DNA from: G963663315 sp965204925
GTDB taxonomy: Bacteria; Pseudomonadota; Gammaproteobacteria; Arenicellales; Poriferihabitantaceae
Reading direction: 5' to 3'
Length of the DNA stretch: 64,000 nucleotides
NCBI GenBank assembly: GCA_965204925.1
Contig: OZ242021.1
Coordinates: 1,488,001-1,552,000 of the forward strand
Shown here: piece after piece, positions 18,702 through 27,527 of the stretch
How the letters are laid out: every line of letters starts with the position of its first letter
Position numbering within the stretch: position 1 is the first letter of the stretch
Position numbers and translations under genes: made by a program
Notes under the pieces: generated by a model
What the model saw: only the letters and a program-made list of their open reading frames with translations
The model's database searches: none
What the model was told of the DNA's origin: nothing

Positions 18702-19889
18702 TCAAAAGAACGCCTGAAGTCCGGTTTGTGCGCGTCCGAGGATCAATGCGTGTATGTCGTGGGTGCCTTCGTAGGTATTGACCGACTCCAGATTGCACAT
18801 GTGCCGGATCACATGATATTCATCGGACACGCCATTGCCGCCGTGCATATCTCGCGCCTGCCTTGCGATATTCAGCGCCTTGCCGCAATTATTGCGTTTG
18901 ATCAGGGAAACATTTTCTACCGGGCAGGCGTTTTCATCGATCATGCGCCCGACCCGCAAACTGGCCTGGAGGCCGAGCGCGATTTCTGTTTGCATATCGG
19001 CCAGTTTTTTCTGGATCAGCTGGTTTTGCGCCAGCGGCCGACCGAACTGAGTGCGTTCGAGGGTATAGGAGCGGGCCGCATGCCAGCAGAACTCGGCGGC
19101 GCCGAGAACTCCCCACGCAATGCCGTACCGCGCTTTGTTCAGGCATGCAAAAGGCCCTTTCAGTCCTTCGGCTCCGGGCAATATATTCTGTTCCGGCACA
19201 AACACGTCCTTCATCACGATTTCGCCCGTGCTGGATGCCCGCAGGCTCATTTTGCCTTCAATTTTCGGTGTCGAGAGTCCCCGCATTCCCCGTTCCAGAA
19301 TGAATCCGCGGATCACTCCGTCGAGCTTGCCCCAGACTACGGTGATATCCGCAATGGGGGCATTGCTGATCCACATCTTGCTGCCGTTCACGAGATAGCC
19401 GCCCTCCACGGGTTGTGCCCGGGTTTTCATGCCTGCCGGGTCGGAGCCATGATCCGGCTCGGTCAGGCCAAAGCAGCCAATCAGCTCGCCACGCGCCAGT
19501 CCCGGCAGATATTTCAGTCTTTGTTGTTCACTGCCATAGCTGTAAACGGGATACATCACGAGAGAGGATTGTACGCTCATCGCGGATCGATACCCGCTGT
19601 CCACCCGTTCCACCTCACGGGCGATCAGGCCATAGCAGACATGGTTCATTCCCGCGCATCCGTATTTTTCCGGGATCGTACAGCCGAGCATGCCCAATTC
19701 CCCGAACCGGGTCATTATGTGCGGGTCGAATTTCTCGTTACGGTTCGCCTGTATGATCCCGGGCATCAATTCATTGTCACAAAATTCTCTGACGCTGTCT
19801 CTTGTCAGTCGTTCTTCTTCGCTTAGCTGGGCATTGAGATCGAATGGGTCCTGCCATTGGAATGGATGTGCCGTGGCTGCCATAATCAT
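18702..19889 (-). CDS. gcdH: Acyl-CoA dehydrogenase, glutaryl-CoA dehydrogenase type
   Basis: A 395-residue acyl-CoA dehydrogenase (or 393 from the second Met). GCFGLTEPDHGSDPAGM is the FAD-binding signature; the catalytic base is the Glu of ESVNTYEGTHDIHALILG, and RDMHGGNGVSDEYHVIRHM is typical of the glutaryl-CoA dehydrogenase branch, which oxidises and decarboxylates glutaryl-CoA to crotonyl-CoA and passes electrons to ETF. The etfBA genes at 5276-6960 could encode its acceptor. Confidence 0.88.
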   Translation of the reverse strand: MIMAATAHPFQWQDPFDLNAQLSEEERLTRDSVREFCDNELMPGIIQANRNEKFDPHIMTRFGELGMLGCTIPEKYGCAGMNHVCYGLIAREVERVDSGYRSAMSVQSSLVMYPVYSYGSEQQRLKYLPGLARGELIGCFGLTEPDHGSDPAGMKTRAQPVEGGYLVNGSKMWISNAPIADITVVWGKLDGVIRGFILERGMRGLSTPKIEGKMSLRASSTGEIVMKDVFVPEQNILPGAEGLKGPFACLNKARYGIAWGVLGAAEFCWHAARSYTLERTQFGRPLAQNQLIQKKLADMQTEIALGLQASLRVGRMIDENACPVENVSLIKRNNCGKALNIARQARDMHGGNGVSDEYHVIRHMCNLESVNTYEGTHDIHALILGRAQTGLQAFF

Positions 19890-19912
19890 ACCTTTGACGA
19901 TAAATGGATTTG

Positions 19913-21547
19913 CTATTTTGTTTTTCCGGCCAGCGCCACTATCAGCGCCAGCAACCCCGAAAACAACAGTATCCAGCCATGTGCGGGCATGAGGCCCGGA
20001 TGCTGCCGATCCGGCATGAAGGCTACCGCGAGTAACAAAAATCCCATGCCGAGAATAGCGTATATGATCTTTTTGTTGTTAACTGTTATCTGGTGTTTCA
20101 GGCTTTCGATTTCCCGGTCCCGGGTCTGCATGACGAGGTCATCATTTTTCATTTTATGCAGTAGTTGATGGGTCAGTCCGGGCAATTCCGGCGCCAGCGT
20201 GAACCAGTTGGGCAATTCCCGCCGGATCGCCCGGATCGCGGCGCGAGGCCCGACCTGCCGATTCATCCACTTCTCCAGAAACGGCTTTGCCGTCTCCCAT
20301 AAATCCAGTTGCGGGTATAGTTGGCGGCCCATTCCCTCGATGTTGAGGATCGTTTTTTGCAGCAATACCAGTTGCGGCTGGATTGGCATGTCGAACCTGC
20401 GCGCTACCCGGAACAGGTCCATAAGAAAATTGCCAAAGGATATTTCACTGATCGGGCGGGAAAAAACAGGCTCGCATACTGTTCTGATGGCGCCTTCAAA
20501 CTCTTCGACATGGGTGGTTGGGGGTACCCAGCCCGCTTGTACATGCACTTCTGCGACCCGCCGATAATCCCGATTGAAAAAGGCCAGCAGGTTCTCCGCC
20601 AGATAGCGTTTGTCGGCGGCGCTCAATGTTCCCATGATGCCGAAATCCACCGCGCGATATTGCCCCGATTCGCTGACAAAGATATTTCCCGGGTGCATGT
20701 CCGCATGGAAGAACCCGTCCCGGAAAGCCTGTGTGAAAAAAATCTCGACTCCGGTATGGGCCAGCTTGCGCATGTCGATACCGGCTTCCTTCAGCCGTTC
20801 CGTATCCCGTATCGGAATACCCCGAATCCGTTCCATGACCATGACGTTGCGGCAGGTATGTTCCCAGTAGACGGCGGGCACATGGATCAGATCGTAACCC
20901 CGGAAATTGCTTTTCAGTTTGCTGGCGCTGGCCGCTTCACGCATCAGGTCCAGTTCGTCATGAATGGTTTTATCGTAATCCGCAACAATTTCCTTGGGTT
21001 TTAACCGCTTGCCCTGTGACCAGTAGCGATCCGCCATACCGGCAAGAGTATGCAGCAGCGCCAAATCGCGGTTGATCATTTCTTCAATTCCGGGGCGGAT
21101 CACCTTTACCACGACTTCAGAACCGTCATGCAGCTCGGCATAGTGAACCTGCGCGACCGAAGCCGATGCAGCAGATTCGGTTTCGAACGATCTGAAGTGG
21201 TTTTCGAGTTTGTCTCCATAAGCCTGCTCAATGATACGGATTGCCGACTCACCCGGGAAAGGCGGTACCTGGTCTTGCAAGCGGGTCAGGGAGCGGGCTA
21301 TATCGTCAGCAAGCAAATCCGGACGGGTTGACAAAATCTGGCCGAACTTGACAAATACCGGCCCCAGCTCCTCCAGCGCCATGCGTAAACGTTCCCCGCG
21401 GGGAAAATCCCGCTTTCTTGTAACCGGCACAAGTTTGAGCAGGAATGTCCACGGCCAGAACAGGTGCACCGCAGACAGGAACTGATCGAGTCCATGCTTT
21501 CTCATGACCCGGGCGATACGCAACAAATGGAATATTTGCCGCTTCAT
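19913..21547 (-). CDS. ubiB: Ubiquinone biosynthesis protein UbiB (ADCK-family kinase-like)
   Basis: A 544-residue member of the atypical protein kinase-like ABC1/ADCK family, needed for ubiquinone synthesis. The N-terminal KxGQ-type element FVKFGQILSTRPDLLADD, the nucleotide-binding segment ASASVAQVHYAELHDG, HADMHPGNIF and DFGIMGTLSAADKRYL are all seen. Two hydrophobic helices at the C-terminus (around IIYAILGMGFLLLAVAFM and WILLFSGLLALIVALAG) anchor it to the inner membrane. It overlaps ubiJ by four bases (ATGA); the ubiE-ubiJ-ubiB order is the classical gammaproteobacterial one. Confidence 0.96.
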   Translation of the reverse strand: MKRQIFHLLRIARVMRKHGLDQFLSAVHLFWPWTFLLKLVPVTRKRDFPRGERLRMALEELGPVFVKFGQILSTRPDLLADDIARSLTRLQDQVPPFPGESAIRIIEQAYGDKLENHFRSFETESAASASVAQVHYAELHDGSEVVVKVIRPGIEEMINRDLALLHTLAGMADRYWSQGKRLKPKEIVADYDKTIHDELDLMREAASASKLKSNFRGYDLIHVPAVYWEHTCRNVMVMERIRGIPIRDTERLKEAGIDMRKLAHTGVEIFFTQAFRDGFFHADMHPGNIFVSESGQYRAVDFGIMGTLSAADKRYLAENLLAFFNRDYRRVAEVHVQAGWVPPTTHVEEFEGAIRTVCEPVFSRPISEISFGNFLMDLFRVARRFDMPIQPQLVLLQKTILNIEGMGRQLYPQLDLWETAKPFLEKWMNRQVGPRAAIRAIRRELPNWFTLAPELPGLTHQLLHKMKNDDLVMQTRDREIESLKHQITVNNKKIIYAILGMGFLLLAVAFMPDRQHPGLMPAHGWILLFSGLLALIVALAGKTK

Positions 21548-22176
21548 GATTTCCCCGGGTCTTTTGCTGATGAATCGTTTTTCAGCGCCAACAGCCTGAT
21601 AACCCGTTGTTCGATACGATCGGTATCTGCCCGCAGGTCATTTACATCGTTACAGAGTTTCTCCCAGGCAACGGGGGTCGCCAGAAACCGTTTTTCTTCC
21701 TGAATGTACTCGGCCGCGCTGATTTGAGAGATTTCCAACGTTTCGTTTGCCCATTGCAGGAAATTCCGCAAAAGATTTCCTGCTTTGCGGGCCGGGGAGT
21801 CGCCGATAAATCCGGACAAACCTTCTTCCCAGTCGATATCAAGCTGGGACAGTACCTTGCCAAGAGCCTGCCCAGCCTCCGCGTCTCCCTTCAGACTGAT
21901 GCGGCCGTCGGCTGACAGACTGCCCCGCGAATCCGGCCGCGCCAGTCTGATGAATGCGGACAATGGCCCGCTCAGCGTGACATCCGGTTCGCCGTCCCAC
22001 TCACTGGCAAGCTCCAGTCCGTGGTCGCCGGGAATCAGATACAGGGTGGCCTGCGGCGTCGTTATTTCGAGGCAGAAAATCCTGCCCTCAAGAGCCGCCA
22101 GTTTCTCCCTGCCGTCCGGGTCGAGAGTCAACAGAAACCGGGTAATGCGGTCAAGAAAGCCTGTCAGCGCGTCCAT
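21544..22176 (-). CDS. ubiJ: Ubiquinone biosynthesis accessory factor UbiJ (SCP2 domain)
   Basis: A 210-residue protein between ubiE and ubiB. The first half is an SCP2 lipid-binding domain (about residues 15-115, with LYLIPGDHGLELASEWDGE and DVTLSGPLSAFIRL) and the C-terminal part is helical, with a probable coiled coil (LCNDVNDLRADTDRIEQRV). In the family it acts with UbiK to present polyprenylated intermediates to the soluble Ubi complex. Position between ubiE and ubiB strongly supports the call. Confidence 0.9.
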   Translation of the reverse strand: MDALTGFLDRITRFLLTLDPDGREKLAALEGRIFCLEITTPQATLYLIPGDHGLELASEWDGEPDVTLSGPLSAFIRLARPDSRGSLSADGRISLKGDAEAGQALGKVLSQLDIDWEEGLSGFIGDSPARKAGNLLRNFLQWANETLEISQISAAEYIQEEKRFLATPVAWEKLCNDVNDLRADTDRIEQRVIRLLALKNDSSAKDPGKS

Positions 22177-22193
22177 GGAAACAACAGTTCACA

Positions 22194-22961
22194 TCAGCAT
22201 TTGAATCCGATATGCAAGGCCACGATGCCGCCGCTCAGGTTGTGATATCTGACCGCCTCAAAACCCGCCGAGCGCATCATGCCGCACAGTGCATGCTGGT
22301 CAGGATGCCTGCGGATCGATTCAACCAGATAGGTATAACTGGACTCGTCGTTGCTGATCCGCTTTCCAATTCCGGGAATGACGTGGAAAGAATACAGATC
22401 ATAAATGCGTCCAAGCATCGGTATCACCGGCTTTGAAAACTCCAGTACCAGCGCCCGCCCGCCGGGCCGGAGTACCCGGAACATCGCTTCGAGAGCCTTT
22501 TCCTTACGGGTTATATTACGCAAGCCGAATGCTATGGAAACGCAGTCGAACTGATTATCCGGGAAATACAGGTCTTCGGCGTCGGCTATGGCATATTCGA
22601 CATTACCGACCCATCCTGCATTGATCATTTTCGCCCGCCCCCGATCGAGCATTTTTCGGTTGATGTCGGCCAGGATCACTTTGCCGGTATTGCCGACCTG
22701 TGCGGCCAGTTTCCGGCTCAGGTCGCCGCTGCCCGCCGCCACATCCAGCGCCTGGCCGCCGCGCTTCAATCCGCTTTGTGATGCGGCAAAGCGTTTCCAC
22801 AAGCGGTGGATACCGAACGACATGCAATCATTCATGAGATCGTAATTGCCGGCGACGGAGTCGAATATTGCATTGACCATGCCAGCTTTTTCCGATTTCC
22901 GGACCTTGCGGTATCCGAAATCGGTTGTCTGCCCGGAATTCTGTTCATCGTTTTCGTTCAT
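22194..22961 (-). CDS. ubiE: Ubiquinone/menaquinone biosynthesis C-methyltransferase UbiE
   Basis: A 255-residue class I SAM methyltransferase. The UbiE signatures are present: TDFGYRKVRKSEKAGMV, VFDSVAxxYDLMNDxMS-like (IFDSVAGNYDLMNDCMS), the SAM-binding motif ALDVAAGSGDLSRKLA and SIAFGLRNITRKEKAL. It C-methylates the benzoquinol ring in ubiquinone synthesis. It lies 17 bases upstream of ubiJ and is probably first in the ubiEJB operon, possibly together with the DUF971 gene before it. Confidence 0.96.
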   Translation of the reverse strand: MNENDEQNSGQTTDFGYRKVRKSEKAGMVNAIFDSVAGNYDLMNDCMSFGIHRLWKRFAASQSGLKRGGQALDVAAGSGDLSRKLAAQVGNTGKVILADINRKMLDRGRAKMINAGWVGNVEYAIADAEDLYFPDNQFDCVSIAFGLRNITRKEKALEAMFRVLRPGGRALVLEFSKPVIPMLGRIYDLYSFHVIPGIGKRISNDESSYTYLVESIRRHPDQHALCGMMRSAGFEAVRYHNLSGGIVALHIGFKC

Positions 22962-22996
22962 TTCTCCGTTTGAGCGAAGATTGGCTCCGGCTACAG

Positions 22997-23359
22997 TCAG
23001 GAATCCGGTTTCCTCGTTATGCCCGCTTCTTCCAGCCGCCGCAAATAACGTTCCCAGTTTTCATTGCGGTTTACGGCCAGTTGGTAAAGTGTATCCCAGG
23101 AGAAGATACCGGTGTCATGGCCGTCATCAAAAACCGGTTTTATCCCATAGTTCCCGACCGGTTCTATTGAATCGATATTGACGTTTTCCTTGCCCGTTTG
23201 CAGCACGTCCTGACCGGGGCCATGTCCCTGGACCTCGGCCGATGGGGAATGTACGCGAAGATACTCGCAGCTCATGTCATAGACCTCCTGATCGAATGAG
23301 ACGGTCAGTATCCGGGTTCGGCGATTCAGGTTGATCTCTGCGGGAACTTTTTTGCTCAT
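22997..23359 (-). CDS. DUF971 (gamma-butyrobetaine hydroxylase-like N-terminal domain) protein
   Basis: A 120-residue stand-alone DUF971 domain: EINLNRRTRILTVSFDQ, CEYLRVHSPSAEVQGHG, NVNIDSIEPVGNYGIKPVFDD and GIFSWDTLYQL. This domain also forms the N-terminus of gamma-butyrobetaine hydroxylases, but alone its function is unsettled; stand-alone copies often neighbour ubiE in proteobacteria, as here (36 bases upstream). Confidence 0.88.
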   Translation of the reverse strand: MSKKVPAEINLNRRTRILTVSFDQEVYDMSCEYLRVHSPSAEVQGHGPGQDVLQTGKENVNIDSIEPVGNYGIKPVFDDGHDTGIFSWDTLYQLAVNRNENWERYLRRLEEAGITRKPDS

Positions 23360-23459
23360 GAAATATATTCCGGGGTGAAGTTCCTATTATACGCGAGCTT
23401 TATGAGGAGCACATCGGCAAGGAGGTGGTGTCCCGCGCTGCGTCGTCTCGGCAAGAGGA

Positions 23460-24470
23460 TCAGCTGAGCTGGTCGATCCAGTTGGCAAGGTCTTGCGCAT
23501 AGTAGGTCAGGACACCGTCGCATCCGGCCCGCTTGAACCCTGTCATCGTCTCCATAACCACGGCCCTTTCATCAATCCATCCATTCAGGCCGGCTGCCCG
23601 CAACATCGCGTATTCGCCGCTGACCTGGTAGGCAAAAGTAGGCATTGCGAAATGCTGTTTCACCCTCCAGATAATATCAAGATAAGGCGTCCCCGGCTTG
23701 ATCAGGATCATATCGGCGCCTTCTTCGATATCAATCGCAACTTCCCTCAGCGCTTCATCTCCATTCGCCGGGTCCATCTGGTAGCTGAATTTGTTGCCGC
23801 CGGCCAGACTGGAAGCGGATCCGACCGCTTCCCGGAACGGCCCGTAGTAACTCGACGCATACTTCGCCGCATAGGACAGGATTCGGGTATTGACAAACCC
23901 GTTTTCTTCCAGAGTGGCGCGGATAGCGCCCACCCTGCCATCCATCATGTCCGAAGGCGCAACCACATCCGCGCCTGCCATGGCATGGGATAATGCCTGT
24001 TTGACCAGCGCCTCAACCGTTTGATCATTGACCACATAGCCGGACTCGTCGACCAGTCCGTCCTGACCGTGGCTGGTATAGGGGTCCAGCGCGACATCGG
24101 TGATTATGCCAAGTTCAGGAACCGCATCCTTGATCGCCACGACCGCCCTTTGTACCAATCCGTTCGGGTTCCATGCTTCTGCCGCATCGTCACTCTTGGC
24201 ATGTGGCGGGGTCACCGGGAAAAGTACAACCGCAGGAATGCCGAGGTCATGATATTGCCTGGATTTCCCGACCAGCAAATCGACGGACAGGCGATTCACC
24301 CCCGGCATGGACGGCACCGGTTCACTCTCGCCATGACCCTCGTGCACGAACACCGGCTGAATCAGATCGGAAACGGTCAGCGTCGACTCCCTCATCAATC
24401 GACGGCTGAAGTCATCACGGCGCATTCGCCGTGGCCGCGTTTGCAGCCAGATACCCTGTCGCTGTGGCAT
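23460..24470 (-). CDS. hemB: Delta-aminolevulinic acid dehydratase (porphobilinogen synthase)
   Basis: A 336-residue HemB that condenses two 5-aminolevulinates to porphobilinogen. The two active-site lysines lie in LSYAAKYASSYYGPFR and DMILIKPGTPYLD. The metal region reads DVALDPYTSHGQDG, with Asp where zinc enzymes have cysteines; by family knowledge this is the Mg2+-dependent Pseudomonas-like type. The first Met is not certain: an ATG later in MRRDDFSRRLMRE would shorten the protein by 15 residues. Confidence 0.95.
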   Translation of the reverse strand: MPQRQGIWLQTRPRRMRRDDFSRRLMRESTLTVSDLIQPVFVHEGHGESEPVPSMPGVNRLSVDLLVGKSRQYHDLGIPAVVLFPVTPPHAKSDDAAEAWNPNGLVQRAVVAIKDAVPELGIITDVALDPYTSHGQDGLVDESGYVVNDQTVEALVKQALSHAMAGADVVAPSDMMDGRVGAIRATLEENGFVNTRILSYAAKYASSYYGPFREAVGSASSLAGGNKFSYQMDPANGDEALREVAIDIEEGADMILIKPGTPYLDIIWRVKQHFAMPTFAYQVSGEYAMLRAAGLNGWIDERAVVMETMTGFKRAGCDGVLTYYAQDLANWIDQLS

Positions 24471-24489
24471 GTCGAGCCCGCCTTTACTG

Positions 24490-25356
24490 TCAGGACGGTT
24501 GCTGTTTTTTACCGCGTGCCTTTTTTGCCGGTTTTCTCCCTGCTGCCGGTCGTGTTGGCGTCTTCCTGGAGGCGGTCTTTTTCGATACCGGTTTTTTGGC
24601 GGGCGCTTTAATACGATTTACCTTGCCGCCGGCAATGATCGTGGAATCCTCTTCGTCAGTGGTATCACCTGCCACTCCCAGCGTCTTGATTTGCAGGGGG
24701 CGGATCTCAAGGTCGATAATGTTGCACAATTTTTCGTGAATCCGGTCAATTTCACCGGCGCCTGTCAGCGTTCGCAGCTTGTGCTGGGCCCGATAGTAGG
24801 TGATCAGGGGCATCGTTATCCGGTGGTAGGTTTCGACCCGTTTTGTTGCCGTTTCTACAGTATCGTCACCGCGCGAATCGAATTTTTTGCCTCTGCACCT
24901 GTCACATTTGTTTGCCTCTTTCGGAGGGGAAAAGTATTCATTGTAAATAGCGCCGCAGTTTGTACAGGAAATTCTTCCGGCTATCCGCTTTACCAGAACA
25001 TGATCATCGACATCAATGTTGATCGCGATTTGCAAAGGCTTCCCAAGCATGCCGAGCAGGTTATCCAGTGTTTGCGCCTGGGGAATGCTCCTGGGATAGC
25101 CGTCCACGATAAATCCGCGTCTGGTATCCTTCCTGGCAAGCCGCTCCTCAAGCAGTTTCAGAACGATATCGTCGCTGACCAGTTTCCCTGAATCCATCAG
25201 TTTCTTGACCTGTGTGCCCAACTCCCTGTTTTTTTGATTAACAGCATTGCGCAACAGGTCTCCGGTCGATATCTGCGGCACACGATAGCGATCGGACAAC
25301 AGTTTCGCCTGTGTGCCCTTGCCCGAGCCCGGACCGCCTAAAATTGCTATACGCAT
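24490..25356 (-). CDS. adk: Adenylate kinase with basic C-terminal tail
   Basis: A 288-residue adenylate kinase, about 70 residues longer than usual. Core motifs: P-loop GGPGSGKGTQ (residues 7-16), AMP-binding TGDLLRNAV, and GFIVDGYPRS. The LID is a zinc type with four cysteines, C131, C134, C151 and C154 (CTNC, CDRC). After about residue 217 comes a variable segment and then a Lys/Ala/Pro-rich tail (KAPAKKPVSKKTASRK...), likely disordered and able to bind nucleic acid or anionic surfaces. The enzyme balances ATP, ADP and AMP. Confidence 0.94.
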   Translation of the reverse strand: MRIAILGGPGSGKGTQAKLLSDRYRVPQISTGDLLRNAVNQKNRELGTQVKKLMDSGKLVSDDIVLKLLEERLARKDTRRGFIVDGYPRSIPQAQTLDNLLGMLGKPLQIAINIDVDDHVLVKRIAGRISCTNCGAIYNEYFSPPKEANKCDRCRGKKFDSRGDDTVETATKRVETYHRITMPLITYYRAQHKLRTLTGAGEIDRIHEKLCNIIDLEIRPLQIKTLGVAGDTTDEEDSTIIAGGKVNRIKAPAKKPVSKKTASRKTPTRPAAGRKPAKKARGKKQQPS

Positions 25357-25454
25357 AACAGTGACTTGCAGTTGCCTGATCTTGTCAATGGCAAAAGCCT
25401 ACTCGTTGTTTGCCTTGAGGTCAACCACTTGCCGGACCGCGGTTGATTTTCGAA

Positions 25455-26261
25455 TCAACTTTTGGCAAGAAATCCTGTCCAATCCACCGACGGGTCCCCG
25501 CAGGCCAGAAACCGGGGGTTGAGAATATCGGGCTTGTTGTAGCGGAGACGGTTCCCGTTCGTATCGATCAGGCTGCCTCCGGCGACGTCCAGTATACAGT
25601 GAGCCGCTGCCGTATCCCACTCCGAGGTAGGGCCGAGCCGGGGATAAATATCGGCCGAACCGTCAGCGACCAGACATATCTTCAGTGAACTGCCCATACT
25701 GACGATATTGACCTCGCCAAACCGGTTCTCCAGATTCCGGCGGAAACGCCCGGTTTCCGGGCCGGCATGAGAATGACTCGTCAGCAGGGTGGTTCGCTCC
25801 ATACTTGCGGAACGTGTGCGGATTGCCGCGCGGGCCGAGGCTTGATCATCCCGAAAGGCGCCGACCCCGCGCGCAGCGTAATAACTGATGTTTTTCACCG
25901 GAGCGTGCACGGCGCCCAATATCGGCAAACCGTGGTCAATCAATGCGATGTTTACGGTGAAGTCTCCGCTTCTCCTGACGAACTCCCGGGTGCCGTCAAG
26001 CGGGTCAATGAGCCAGAACCGGGTCCATTGTCCGCGCATTGCGAACACCTCCTGTTTCGATTCTTCGGACAAGGCAGGGATATCCGGGGTCAGTGTGTGC
26101 AGTTCGGCCAGGATAGCTTCATGGGCCCGCCGGTCGGCCGCTGTCAGCAAAGACCCATCCTCTTTACGATCAACATCGAATTGATGATTTTGGTAGACTT
26201 CAAGAATTTCCCGGCCTGCGGCGACCGCAATGTTCAATGCGTTATCAAGCAGTGTTCTCAT
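25455..26261 (-). CDS. cysQ: 3'(2'),5'-bisphosphate nucleotidase CysQ
   Basis: A 268-residue inositol-monophosphatase-fold phosphatase. Metal-binding motifs: IPALSEESKQ (Glu), WLIDPLDGTREFVRRSGDFTVN (DPLDGT, the CysQ variant) and SEWDTAAAHCILDVAGG. CysQ removes the 3'-phosphate of PAP from sulfate assimilation. It lies 98 bases upstream of adk on the same strand. Confidence 0.9.
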   Translation of the reverse strand: MRTLLDNALNIAVAAGREILEVYQNHQFDVDRKEDGSLLTAADRRAHEAILAELHTLTPDIPALSEESKQEVFAMRGQWTRFWLIDPLDGTREFVRRSGDFTVNIALIDHGLPILGAVHAPVKNISYYAARGVGAFRDDQASARAAIRTRSASMERTTLLTSHSHAGPETGRFRRNLENRFGEVNIVSMGSSLKICLVADGSADIYPRLGPTSEWDTAAAHCILDVAGGSLIDTNGNRLRYNKPDILNPRFLACGDPSVDWTGFLAKS

Positions 26262-26353
26262 GAGCGAATTTGCACAAGGAATAATAGCGGGGGCAGGGTG
26301 CGGCCAACGAATTGTGATCTTACATGAACCGGATTCCGGTTACCAGAATATGA

Positions 26354-27478
26354 ATGGATAAGGTTCAAGGGGTGCAACTGACTGGTTCCCCGATGCGGGT
26401 TTTTCAGGAGAGAGTAGCCCGGGGTGATCTGGAAATGGACTCTGCACAACTGGCCGCGATGCAAAAACTGGAGGCCCTTTACGATCGGTTGGCGGTACGG
26501 CCGGCGGCTCCGGGGCGCATCCGGGCCTGGCGCCTGATCCGGTTTCTGCGCCCCGCCCGGGACACGCTCAGGGGGGTGTATTTATGGGGAGGAGTCGGCA
26601 CAGGCAAGACCCTGCTCATGGACCTGTTTCATCAATCACTGCCTGTCCGCTCGGCGCGGCGTATTCATTTCCATCGTTTCATGCAATCCGTGCACGATGA
26701 AAAAAACAGGGTCGGGGAACGCCCCGACCCGCTCGCTATTGTCGCCGGGAAATGGGCCTCGAAATGGCGTGTCCTTTGCCTCGACGAGTTTTCAGTCACC
26801 GACATCACCGATGCCATGGTCCTGTCCGGTCTGTTCCGGAACCTGTTTCGGCGCGGCGTCGTGCTCGTTACAACCTCGAACACGCGACCGCAAGACCTGT
26901 ATCGGGGCGGCCTGCAACGGCGCCGGTTTCTGCCCACCATCGAATTACTCGAAAAGCATACGATTTCGGTAGAGGTCAATAATGGCAATGATTATCGCAT
27001 GGCCCGTTTGCGTAACGAAGCCATTTATCATATTCACCACGGTGACGAGACCACTGCGAAACTGCGTCACTGCTTTGGCGCTCTCTCGGGCGCCTGCGAC
27101 GACCGGCAATCGATCACAATCAATGGCCGCATGGTCGACGTGTGTGCAGTCGGGTGCGGGGTAATCTGGTTCGATTTTGCCGGGCTATGCCGGACTCACC
27201 GCTCGAAATCGGATTTCATCGAGATTGCCCGCCAGTACCATACGGTGATTTTGTCCGATATTCCACAGTTGACCGCGGCCATGGATGATGCGGCGAGACG
27301 TCTGATCGAACTGGTAGATGAGTTATATGACCGCAATGTCAACCTGATTGCCTCTGCGGCCTGCTTGCCGAAAGAAATCTATATCGGCAAAAGACTGGCG
27401 GAGCCGTTCAAACGTACAGCCAGCCGCTTGCTTGAAATGAGCTCGGACGACTATCTTTCCAAGCCGCATTTGTCCTGA
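26354..27478 (+). CDS. zapE: Cell division protein ZapE (AFG1-like ATPase)
   Basis: A 374-residue AFG1-family ATPase. GVYLWGGVGTGKTLLMDLFH is the Walker A motif with its typical surroundings, RIHFHRFMQSVH follows, the Walker B is VLCLDEFSVTDITDAM and the sensor is TTSNTRPQDLYRGGLQRRRF. In E. coli ZapE binds FtsZ and acts at the Z-ring under stress. The first ATG at 26354 is used; it starts a monocistronic plus-strand gene between two minus-strand groups. Confidence 0.93.
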   Translation: MDKVQGVQLTGSPMRVFQERVARGDLEMDSAQLAAMQKLEALYDRLAVRPAAPGRIRAWRLIRFLRPARDTLRGVYLWGGVGTGKTLLMDLFHQSLPVRSARRIHFHRFMQSVHDEKNRVGERPDPLAIVAGKWASKWRVLCLDEFSVTDITDAMVLSGLFRNLFRRGVVLVTTSNTRPQDLYRGGLQRRRFLPTIELLEKHTISVEVNNGNDYRMARLRNEAIYHIHHGDETTAKLRHCFGALSGACDDRQSITINGRMVDVCAVGCGVIWFDFAGLCRTHRSKSDFIEIARQYHTVILSDIPQLTAAMDDAARRLIELVDELYDRNVNLIASAACLPKEIYIGKRLAEPFKRTASRLLEMSSDDYLSKPHLS

Positions 27479-27527
27479 ATCGCCCCGCGCGGTTACAGGA
27501 AAATGGCCGGACGCTGGCAGGTTTGTG

